Shown here: positions 6,973-11,793 of the stretch, piece after piece | Position numbering within the stretch: the first letter of the stretch is position 1 | Layout: each line of letters begins with the position of its first letter | Made by a program: the position numbers and the translations under genes | Notes under the pieces: model-generated | Database searches by the model: none | What the model was told of the DNA's origin: nothing | Seen by the model: the letters and a program-made list of their open reading frames with translations, nothing else | Source: an uncultured bacterium | GTDB lineage: Bacteria > Bacillota > Clostridia > Oscillospirales > Butyricicoccaceae | Direction of reading: 5' to 3' | Length of the DNA: 11,793 nucleotides | NCBI GenBank assembly: GCA_905215125.1 | Contig: CAJMOV010000032.1 | Coordinates: forward strand, 1-11,793

Positions 6973-7330
6973 CCCCATCCTCATTCTGTATATTGAGCTT
7001 GGACAGCATCTCTGAAATATGGACTCCATGCGAAATAGAATCGTCCAGGACAAAAACCAGCTCGGGGGTGTAGCGCAGCGTCAGGCGGTGCGCCAGCTCG
7101 CGGCGCAGAAAGCCGGAAACCGACTTGAGTCCCTGCTTGAGCTGCTTTGCATCGTAATCGCCCAGCGCGCTTAAATATACCTTGCACCAGCGCAAATCCC
7201 CCGACGCCTCACAGCGCACAATGGACAGCATCGGTCCCTGCAGCCGCGGATCCTTCAGCGTCGGCAGGATTTCCGACAGGCAGCGCATAATTTCCTCGCT
7301 GATACGATCAATTCGGTTGTTCGATGACAA
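6935..7330 (-). CDS. rbfA: 30S ribosome-binding factor RbfA
   Basis: RbfA is a small KH-fold protein that binds pre-30S particles and assists 16S rRNA 5'-end maturation. The family pattern is clear: SSNNRIDRISEEIMRCLSEI (residues 2-21), LKDPRL (25-30), CKVYLSALG (49-57), LRRELAHRLTLRYTPELVFV (75-94) and DDSISHGVHISEML (96-109). I prefer a TTG start at 7328-7330. It has AGGAGG (7338-7343) seven bases upstream and puts SSNNRID exactly where relatives begin. The in-frame ATG at 7363 adds MKGKASRGGSI, lacks a ribosome site, and would place the AGGAGG inside the coding sequence. The last 17 residues (NEDGDEHDAGDHSAGL region) form an acidic tail encoded over the start of the next gene. Length is 131 residues. 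Confidence 0.92.
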   Translation of the reverse strand: MSSNNRIDRISEEIMRCLSEILPTLKDPRLQGPMLSIVRCEASGDLRWCKVYLSALGDYDAKQLKQGLKSVSGFLRRELAHRLTLRYTPELVFVLDDSISHGVHISEMLSKLNIQNEDGDEHDAGDHSAGL

Positions 7331-7345
7331 AATACTCCCTCCTCT
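7331..7345 (-). promoter_or_regulatory. Shine-Dalgarno site deciding the rbfA TTG start
   Basis: The minus strand reads AGAGGAGGGAGTATT immediately before TTG. The AGGAGG core lies at 7338-7343 with a 7-nt spacer, an optimal distance. No comparable site precedes the upstream ATG at 7361-7363. Confidence 0.75.
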
Positions 7346-7370
7346 GGATGCCTTCCCTTTCATATTTGCA

Positions 7371-7389
7371 CGGGCAAATAAATTGCCCG
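7371..7389. repeat. Short inverted repeat in the infB-rbfA gap
   Basis: Arms CGGGCAA (7371-7377) and TTGCCCG (7383-7389) pair perfectly over 7 bp around a 5-nt AT loop. It lies three bases downstream (in transcription order) of a stronger 12-bp hairpin and about 30 bases before the rbfA ribosome site. No T run follows, so a simple intrinsic terminator is unlikely. It may be an RNA stability or attenuation element. Confidence 0.6.
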
Positions 7390-7392
7390 GCT

Positions 7393-7420
7393 CAGGCCGC
7401 CGGCAAACGCCGGCGGCCTG
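7393..7420. repeat. Perfect 12-bp GC-rich hairpin between infB and rbfA
   Basis: Arms CAGGCCGCCGGC (7393-7404) and GCCGGCGGCCTG (7409-7420) are perfect complements around a 4-nt loop (AAAC on plus, GTTT on minus). Eleven of the twelve pairs are G-C, so this is the most stable local structure I see in the window. It sits in the 146-bp gap 7331-7476, the longest non-coding stretch inside the operon. No poly-T follows on either strand, so it is not a standard terminator. A processing site, a 3'-end stabiliser for the infB portion, or a dispersed palindromic repeat are the options. Confidence 0.75.
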
Positions 7421-7432
7421 CTTTCGCCCACA

Positions 7433-7462
7433 GGAAGGCGCGGCCTATGCTTTTATCCTTCC
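7433..7462. repeat. Weak inverted repeat just after the infB stop
   Basis: Arms GGAAGG (7433-7438) and CCTTCC (7457-7462) pair over 6 bp with an 18-nt loop, about 15 bases after the infB stop. On its own it would be marginal, but it is the first of three inverted repeats stacked in this gap. Confidence 0.35.
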
Positions 7463-7476
7463 CGGCGTTTTGCCAA

Positions 7477-9864
7477 TTATCTTTCTACCTCTTCCATCTG
7501 GAAGGCTTCGATAATATCGCCTTCTTTGATGTCATTATACCGCTCAAAGCTCATACCACATTCAAAGCCCTGGGCGACCTCCTTGGCGTCGTCCTTAAAC
7601 CGCCGCAGGGTGGAAAGCACGCCCTCGTGAATGACGATGCTGTCGCGCACGATGCGCACCTGCGCGGCGCGAACCACTTTGCCCGAGCGCACATAGCAGC
7701 CTGCAATAGTGCCGACGCCGGAAACCTTGAAGGTCTGACGCACTTCGGCCTGGCCGAGCACCACCTCGCGGTACTTGGGCGCCAGCATGCCCTTCATGGC
7801 CTGCTCGATTTCCTCAATGCAGTCGTAAATGATGCGGTACAGGCGGATGTCGACGTCGCTGCGCGCGGCGCTCTCGGCGGCGCCGGCTTCGGGCCGGACG
7901 TTGAAGCCGACGATGATGGCGCCCGATGCGCTGGCCAGCATGACGTCGGAATCGTTGACGCCGCCGACGCCCGAATGGATGACGCGCACGCGCACCTCTT
8001 CATTGGACAGCTTTTCCAGGCTGGCCTTGATGGCCTCGGCCGAGCCCTGTACGTCTGCCTTGACAATGATATTGAAATCCTTGATATTGCCTTCGTTGAT
8101 GTGGGAAAACAGGTTTTCCAGCGTGACCTTCTGCTGCTGCTGGGCGCGCTCCTGCTTCTCGGCGTTCTTGCGCTGCTCGGCAAGGGTGCGGGCCATGCGC
8201 TCGTCCTCGACGGCGTAGAACAGGTCACCGGCGGCCGGCACTTCGGCAAGGCCGGTGATTTCAACCGGCACAGACGGGCCGGCGTGCTCGACCTTTCGCC
8301 CGCGGTCGTCCTGCATGGCGCGCACGCGGCCGACGGCCGTGCCCGCGATGACGATGTCACCCGTGTTGAGCGTGCCGTTCTGCACCAGGATGGTGGCCAC
8401 CGGGCCGCGGCCGCGATCCAGCTTGGCTTCGATAACGGTACCCTTGGCGGCGCGGTCGGGGTTGGCTTTGAGCTCGAGCATGTCGGCCGTCAAAAGGACC
8501 ATTTCCAAAAGGTTGTCAATGCCGTCGCCCCGCTTGGCTGAGACAGGGCAGACAATGGTGCTGCCGCCCCATTCCTCCGGCACCAGCTCATACTCGGTCA
8601 GCTGCTGCATAATGCGGTCGGGGTTGGCCCCTTCCTTGTCGATTTTGTTGACGGCGACCACCAGGGGCACACCCGCCGCTTTGGCGTGGTTGATGGCCTC
8701 GATGGTCTGGGGCATGATGCCGTCGTCGGCTGCGACGACCAGAATGGCGACGTCCGTCACCTGCGCGCCGCGTGCGCGCATGCTGGTGAAGGCGGCGTGG
8801 CCCGGCGTATCGAGGAAGGTGATGTCCCGCCCGTTGAGGGACACGCGGTAAGCACCGATGTGCTGGGTAATGCCGCCGGCCTCGCCGGAGACGACGTTTG
8901 TCTTGCGGATGGCGTCGAGCAGCGATGTCTTCCCGTGATCGACGTGGCCCATGACGACGACGACCGGGGCGCGGGGGATAAGGCTGTCGGCCGCGTCCTC
9001 GCTGTCGTCCAGCAGGCGCTCCTCAATGGTGACGATGACCTCCTTCTGCACCACCGCGCCAAACTCTTCGGCGACGATGGCGGCAGTGTCAAAATCAATG
9101 ACCTGGGATACGCTGGCCATGACGCCCAGCTTCATCAGCTGGCGCACGACGTCGGCCGCCGATTTTTTCAGACGCAGCGCCAGCTCGCCGACAGCGATTT
9201 CGACGGGAATCATGACCTTGAGCGGCGTCTTTTTGGCCATGGCCTGCTGCTGAAGCCGGCGCATTTTTTCCTGCTCTTCCTGCCGGCGCTTGCTGCCCAT
9301 ATACTGCGAGCGCTTCTGGCTCTGCTTGGTCAGCTTCTGCTTGCTCTGCTGGGCGGAAATCCGCTCGGCTTTCTCCGGCACCAGGGTTTCCATTCGCTCG
9401 TCGTACTTTTCAATGTTGACCGACGATCCGCGTGTGTCGACGTAATGCACCTTGGGCGTTTTTTCCGACACAGGGGCCGGCGCGGGCGCGTCGGCCGACG
9501 CGGGCCTGTGCTCCAGCGTGCGCGTTTCCGGCCGCTTCTGGGCCTGCGGCTTTTGCGCCGCTTCACGGGCGCGCTCGGCGGCGCGGGCCGCCTCCTCGCG
9601 CTCGCGCTCCTGCTCGCGGATGCGTTCTTCCGCCTTGCGCTTGCGCTCTTCCGCAGCGGCGGCGGCCGGGGCGAAGACCTGCTCCAGGCTGCCGATCTGG
9701 TTTTTCTGGCTGACAACGTCAAAGACGATGTTGAGCTCTTCCTCGCTCAGCGCCTGGCTATTGCTTTTGGGCGCTTTGGCATACTGCTTTAAAATTTCGG
9801 AAATCTCCTTGCTCGCCATGCCCAAATCCTTGGCGACTTCGGAAAGCTTGTATTTCACTATCAT
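7477..9864 (-). CDS. infB: Translation initiation factor IF-2
   Basis: IF-2 is the GTPase that places initiator tRNA on the 30S subunit and promotes 50S joining. The 795-residue protein has a first IF2_N module (about 1-55, MIVKYKLSEVAKDLGM...), an Ala/Glu/Arg/Gln-rich charged linker (about 66-215) and a second IF2_N module (about 216-275). The GTPase domain has G1 GHVDHGKT (306-313), G2 GGITQHIG (330-337), G3 DTPGH (352-356), G4 NKID (406-409) and G5 SAK (442-444). Domains II-IV follow, ending with the fMet-tRNA-binding C2 domain (GVGTIAGCYVRSGKV, 716-730). The start ATG 9862-9864 overlaps the ylxQ stop as ATGA and has AGGGGG eight bases upstream. The open frame extends to 9987, but that part is antisense-like and inside ylxQ. 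All GTPase residues are intact. Confidence 0.98.
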   Translation of the reverse strand: MIVKYKLSEVAKDLGMASKEISEILKQYAKAPKSNSQALSEEELNIVFDVVSQKNQIGSLEQVFAPAAAAAEERKRKAEERIREQEREREEAARAAERAREAAQKPQAQKRPETRTLEHRPASADAPAPAPVSEKTPKVHYVDTRGSSVNIEKYDERMETLVPEKAERISAQQSKQKLTKQSQKRSQYMGSKRRQEEQEKMRRLQQQAMAKKTPLKVMIPVEIAVGELALRLKKSAADVVRQLMKLGVMASVSQVIDFDTAAIVAEEFGAVVQKEVIVTIEERLLDDSEDAADSLIPRAPVVVVMGHVDHGKTSLLDAIRKTNVVSGEAGGITQHIGAYRVSLNGRDITFLDTPGHAAFTSMRARGAQVTDVAILVVAADDGIMPQTIEAINHAKAAGVPLVVAVNKIDKEGANPDRIMQQLTEYELVPEEWGGSTIVCPVSAKRGDGIDNLLEMVLLTADMLELKANPDRAAKGTVIEAKLDRGRGPVATILVQNGTLNTGDIVIAGTAVGRVRAMQDDRGRKVEHAGPSVPVEITGLAEVPAAGDLFYAVEDERMARTLAEQRKNAEKQERAQQQQKVTLENLFSHINEGNIKDFNIIVKADVQGSAEAIKASLEKLSNEEVRVRVIHSGVGGVNDSDVMLASASGAIIVGFNVRPEAGAAESAARSDVDIRLYRIIYDCIEEIEQAMKGMLAPKYREVVLGQAEVRQTFKVSGVGTIAGCYVRSGKVVRAAQVRIVRDSIVIHEGVLSTLRRFKDDAKEVAQGFECGMSFERYNDIKEGDIIEAFQMEEVER

Positions 9865-10271
9865 CGTTTCGTCCCCCTCTTGGCTGATGTGTCGGCTTTG
9901 CCCCGGTTCGGGCAGCTGCTCTTTCGTTCCCGCCGCAGCCGGCGCTCCAGTGTCTCCATCGGCCCTGTCTGCCCGGTTTTCTGGCACAGCGCCCGCGCAA
10001 AGCCGGTGTCGGTAATGGCAAGGACGGCGCAGTCGCCGCGGCCGAGCGCGCGGCCCAAATCGGCCTTTGTATGCGCGAGCGCAATGTGCGGCGTGCCCGC
10101 TTCCTCTGCCGCGGCCCAGGCGGCGCGGGCGGTGTTTCCCGCGGCGTCCGACGCCGTGACGACCAGCCGCGCCCGGCCCTGGCGGCAGGCGTCAAATACG
10201 GCGTCCGCGCCCAGCTGCAGCGCGCCGGCCCTGCGCATAAGTCCGATAAAGGTCAGGATGTTATTATCCAT
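9861..10271 (-). CDS. ylxQ: YlxQ, L7Ae/L30e-type RNA-binding protein
   Basis: A 136-residue member of the L7Ae/L30e/S12e/Gadd45 fold, the usual neighbour of rnpM and infB in Firmicutes. The fold core is residues 1-100: ILTFIGLMRRAGALQLGADA (5-24), ARLVVTASDAAGNT (33-46), a variable helix, then HIALAHTKADLGRALGRGDC (about 61-80) and VLAITDTGFA (82-91). Family members bind RNA kink-turn-like structures, but the exact target of YlxQ is not established. It carries a C-terminal extension of some 35 residues rich in Arg and Lys (METLERRLRRERKSS...); typical YlxQ proteins are about 100 residues. Two adjacent Met codons (10272-10274 and 10269-10271) could start it; AGGAGG lies six bases before the second. 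It overlaps the rnpM stop by 8 or 11 bp and infB by 4 bp. Confidence 0.85.
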   Translation of the reverse strand: MDNNILTFIGLMRRAGALQLGADAVFDACRQGRARLVVTASDAAGNTARAAWAAAEEAGTPHIALAHTKADLGRALGRGDCAVLAITDTGFARALCQKTGQTGPMETLERRLRRERKSSCPNRGKADTSAKRGTKR

Positions 10272-10536
10272 CATCCGCCTCCTCCAGCTGCCGGCGCAGC
10301 GTCTCAAGCGCCCCTTCCGGGATGTCGCAGTCCAGCGCGCGCTGAAGCGCCCGCGATTTGACCGCTTTTTCCAGACAGGAAATTTCCTTGCACAAATAGG
10401 CGCCGCGTCCGGCCATCTTGCCCCGCGTATCAATGGCAACGGTCCCGTCCGGGGCGCGCACGACGCGGACCAGCTCGCGCTTTTCCTTTTTGGCGCGGCA
10501 GGCCACGCACTGGCGAATCGGTATTTTCTTCTGCAA
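10264..10536 (-). CDS. rnpM: RnpM (YlxR), RNase P modulator
   Basis: The YlxR family was recently renamed RnpM because the Bacillus subtilis protein binds the RNase P RNA and modulates its activity. The 90-residue protein carries the signature PIRQCVACRAKKEKRELVRV (residues 6-25), followed by GKMAGRGAYLCKEISCLEKA (39-58), which includes the conserved GRGAYLC. It starts with TTG at 10534-10536. The start is firm because AAGGAGGTG, a near-perfect complement of the 16S 3' end, lies seven bases upstream (10542-10550) and no ATG fits. It lies 90 bp after nusA and overlaps ylxQ. The rare start codon paired with a very strong ribosome site may set its output. Confidence 0.94.
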   Translation of the reverse strand: MQKKIPIRQCVACRAKKEKRELVRVVRAPDGTVAIDTRGKMAGRGAYLCKEISCLEKAVKSRALQRALDCDIPEGALETLRRQLEEADDG

Positions 10537-10550
10537 GGGGACACCTCCTT
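10537..10550 (-). promoter_or_regulatory. Near-consensus Shine-Dalgarno for the rnpM TTG start
   Basis: The minus strand reads AAGGAGGTGT (10541-10550), then CCCC, then TTG. Nine consecutive bases match the anti-Shine-Dalgarno, with seven bases between AAGGAGG and the start. This is the strongest ribosome site in the window and settles the non-ATG start. Confidence 0.85.
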
Positions 10551-10626
10551 AGACAAGCTGGCTTCCTCTGTCTGATTGCGGCTTTTCAAAACGGTTTCCA
10601 CACCCGCTGAGCCGCACGTCCGGCTT

Positions 10627-11706
10627 CTACTGCTGCATCTCCTGGGCCTGGCTCTGGGGCTTGATGTCGATTTTATAGCCCGTCAGCTTGGCTGCCAGGC
10701 GGGCGTTCTGCCCCTCCTTGCCAATAGCGAGGGAGAGCTGGTCGTCGGGCACGACGACGGTGCAGCTCTTGCCATCCTCCAGCAGCTGGACAAGCAGCAC
10801 GTCGGCGGGCGACAGCGCTTCGGCAATAAACTGCACGGGATCGTCGCTCGACTTGATAATGTCGATTTTTTCGCCCCGCAGCTCGTCGACAATGCTGGCG
10901 ACGCGGGCTCCGCGCGGCCCAACGCAGGCGCCGATGGGGTCGACGTTCTCGTCGGTGGAATAAACGGCCAGCTTTGTGCGGCTACCCGCTTCGCGCGCGA
11001 TATGGGAAACGACGACGGTGCCGTCGTGTATCTCGGGCACCTCCAGCTCAAAAAGCCGCTTGACCAGGCCGGGATGGGTGCGCGACAGCACGATCTGCGG
11101 CCCCTTGGACGCCTGGCGCACTTCAACGACGTAGACCTTGATGCGATCGCCTTCGCGGATAACCTCGCCCCGCACCTGCTCCTGGGCGCTCAAAAGCGCC
11201 TCGGTCTTCTCTCGCTTGCCGCCCAGCTCGATGATGGCGTTGCCGGTGCGCGGGTCGACGCGGGTGACGACCGCGGTGATAATCTCATGCTCTTTTGAAG
11301 CGAATTCCTCGGCAATCATGCCGCGCTCTGCTTCGCGTATGCCCTGTATGATGACCTGCTTGGCCGTCTGCGTGGCGATGCGGCCGAAGTCCTTCATGTT
11401 GATGTCGACGCGGATTTCATCCCCCAGCTGGGGGTTGGGCGCAAATTCGCGCGCCTGATCCACCGTCATTTCCGCTGCGGGGTTCAAAGCCTCTTCCACC
11501 ACCTGCTTAACCGCGTGCATGGAAATGTCGCCCGTCTCTGGATCGATGTGGACAAAGACGTTGTCGGCCGTTGACTGCACATCGCGCTTGTAGAGCGCCT
11601 TGTACGCGGCCGCCAGGGCCTGGGCGATGCGATCGAGCATGTAATCCTTTTTTATGCCTTTCTCCTCTTCAAGGTCGCTCAGTGCCTTGATAATCTCGCT
11701 GCTCAT
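10627..11706 (-). CDS. nusA: Transcription termination/antitermination factor NusA
   Basis: NusA binds RNA polymerase and nascent RNA, modulating pausing, termination and antitermination. The 359-residue protein has the RNAP-binding N-terminal domain (about 1-125, with the helix LDRIAQALAAAYKALYK at 24-40 and AKQVIIQGIREAER at 115-128), an S1 domain (about 135-200, GDRIKVYVVEV), KH1 (about 230-300, with CVGPRGARVASI at 261-272) and KH2 (about 305-350, with LAIGKEGQNARLAAKL at 326-341). It lacks the C-terminal acidic repeats of proteobacterial NusA, and its length is normal for Firmicutes. The start is ATG 11704-11706, 27 bp after rimP; GGGAG lies about eleven bases upstream, slightly far. A poorly structured 90-bp gap follows before rnpM. 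Confidence 0.97.
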   Translation of the reverse strand: MSSEIIKALSDLEEEKGIKKDYMLDRIAQALAAAYKALYKRDVQSTADNVFVHIDPETGDISMHAVKQVVEEALNPAAEMTVDQAREFAPNPQLGDEIRVDINMKDFGRIATQTAKQVIIQGIREAERGMIAEEFASKEHEIITAVVTRVDPRTGNAIIELGGKREKTEALLSAQEQVRGEVIREGDRIKVYVVEVRQASKGPQIVLSRTHPGLVKRLFELEVPEIHDGTVVVSHIAREAGSRTKLAVYSTDENVDPIGACVGPRGARVASIVDELRGEKIDIIKSSDDPVQFIAEALSPADVLLVQLLEDGKSCTVVVPDDQLSLAIGKEGQNARLAAKLTGYKIDIKPQSQAQEMQQ

Positions 11707-11733
11707 TTTTCCGATCTCTCCCTTATACTGTCA

Positions 11734-11793
11734 TCATACCATTTCAAAATACAGCCGGACAGAGGAAACCTCCGTCATGGGAATGGTCTCGCT
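11734..11793 (-). CDS. rimP: Ribosome maturation factor RimP, C-terminal end only
   Basis: Entering the window in frame at 11793, the last 19 codons read SETIPMTEVSSVRLYFEMV before TGA at 11734-11736. RimP proteins characteristically end with a strand of the type Ile-x-x-Val-Arg-Leu-x-Phe-Glu-x. RimP is the standard gene directly upstream of nusA in this operon, and it binds the 30S subunit during assembly. The rest lies beyond the right edge. The fragment is too short for certainty on sequence alone, but motif and position agree. Confidence 0.75.
   Translation of the reverse strand, partial: SETIPMTEVSSVRLYFEMV

Noticed and set aside
7324..8541. 405-codon plus-strand open frame across the infB-rbfA gap and the 3' part of infB
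   Set aside because: It begins inside the rbfA start region, crosses the hairpin-rich gap and then is an exact antisense shadow of conserved IF-2 domains. It shows no family signature, and I see no promoter or ribosome site.
9400..9680. IF-2 linker region as a DNA repeat array
   Set aside because: The DNA is compositionally biased (Ala/Glu/Arg codons) but shows no regular repeat unit. Charged low-complexity linkers are normal for IF-2.
8686..9792. 368-codon plus-strand open frame opposite the IF-2 GTPase domain and linker
   Set aside because: Its Leu/Arg/Ala/Gly-rich composition mirrors the Glu/Ala/Arg/Gln linker on the other strand; antisense shadow.
9865..9987. N-terminal extension of IF-2 starting at 9987
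   Set aside because: It lies within ylxQ. The MIVKYKLSEVAKDLG start is the family norm and has AGGGGG at good spacing plus the ATGA overlap.
11733..11741. TGGTATGAT, an extended -10-like element at the rimP stop, as an internal nusA promoter
   Set aside because: It resembles the ppdK promoter core but has one mismatch in the hexamer and no convincing -35. It overlaps the rimP coding end, so chance cannot be excluded.
1..11793. CRISPR array, tRNA/rRNA genes, insertion sequence, phage or defence genes
   Set aside because: No spaced direct repeats, cloverleaf-like RNA genes, transposase motifs or terminal inverted repeats were seen. Nearly all bases are accounted for by the housekeeping operon and ppdK.

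Overview
The window is GC-rich and reads almost entirely leftwards (minus strand). Its core is a textbook bacterial nusA-infB translation/transcription operon. The gene content (rnpM/ylxR and ylxQ between nusA and infB, a short NusA of 359 aa, an NrnA-type DHH phosphoesterase next to rbfA and truB, PPDK, a DUF3006 protein) and the strong AGGAGG-type ribosome sites point to a Firmicute, most likely a high-GC member of the Clostridia. That placement is inference from gene order and protein style, not from a search.

Layout in the direction of transcription, from right to left: the last 19 codons of rimP; nusA; rnpM (ylxR, TTG start); ylxQ; infB; a hairpin-rich 146-bp gap; rbfA (TTG start preferred); an nrnA-like DHH phosphoesterase; truB; ribF; a membrane-anchored M20 metallopeptidase of the CPS1/PM20D1 type; a membrane-anchored ComEC-like metallo-beta-lactamase-fold hydrolase; and a small DUF3006 protein. 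Most adjacent genes overlap by a few bases (ATGA at ylxQ/infB, truB/ribF, ribF/M20 and M20/MBL; 7 bp at nrnA/truB; about 20 bp at MBL/DUF3006), which suggests one translationally coupled transcript. A weak intrinsic terminator candidate follows the DUF3006 gene. A separate unit then starts with an extended -10 promoter and ppdK (pyruvate, phosphate dikinase).

The genes cooperate in ribosome production and RNA handling: 30S maturation (RimP, RbfA), transcription elongation and antitermination (NusA), initiation (IF-2), RNase P modulation (RnpM), tRNA U55 pseudouridylation (TruB), and nanoRNA/pAp turnover (NrnA). RibF makes FMN/FAD. The last three genes have no evident link to translation.

The most notable anomaly is at the left edge. 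The ppdK reading frame loses homology at about position 55-60, just before the catalytic-histidine motif. Bases 3-59 instead encode, on the opposite strand, a typical peptidoglycan-binding repeat. This is either a genuine rearrangement or, more likely, an assembly or sequence chimera. Apart from this junction I see no mobile element, CRISPR array, RNA gene or clearly new system. The remaining findings are modest.
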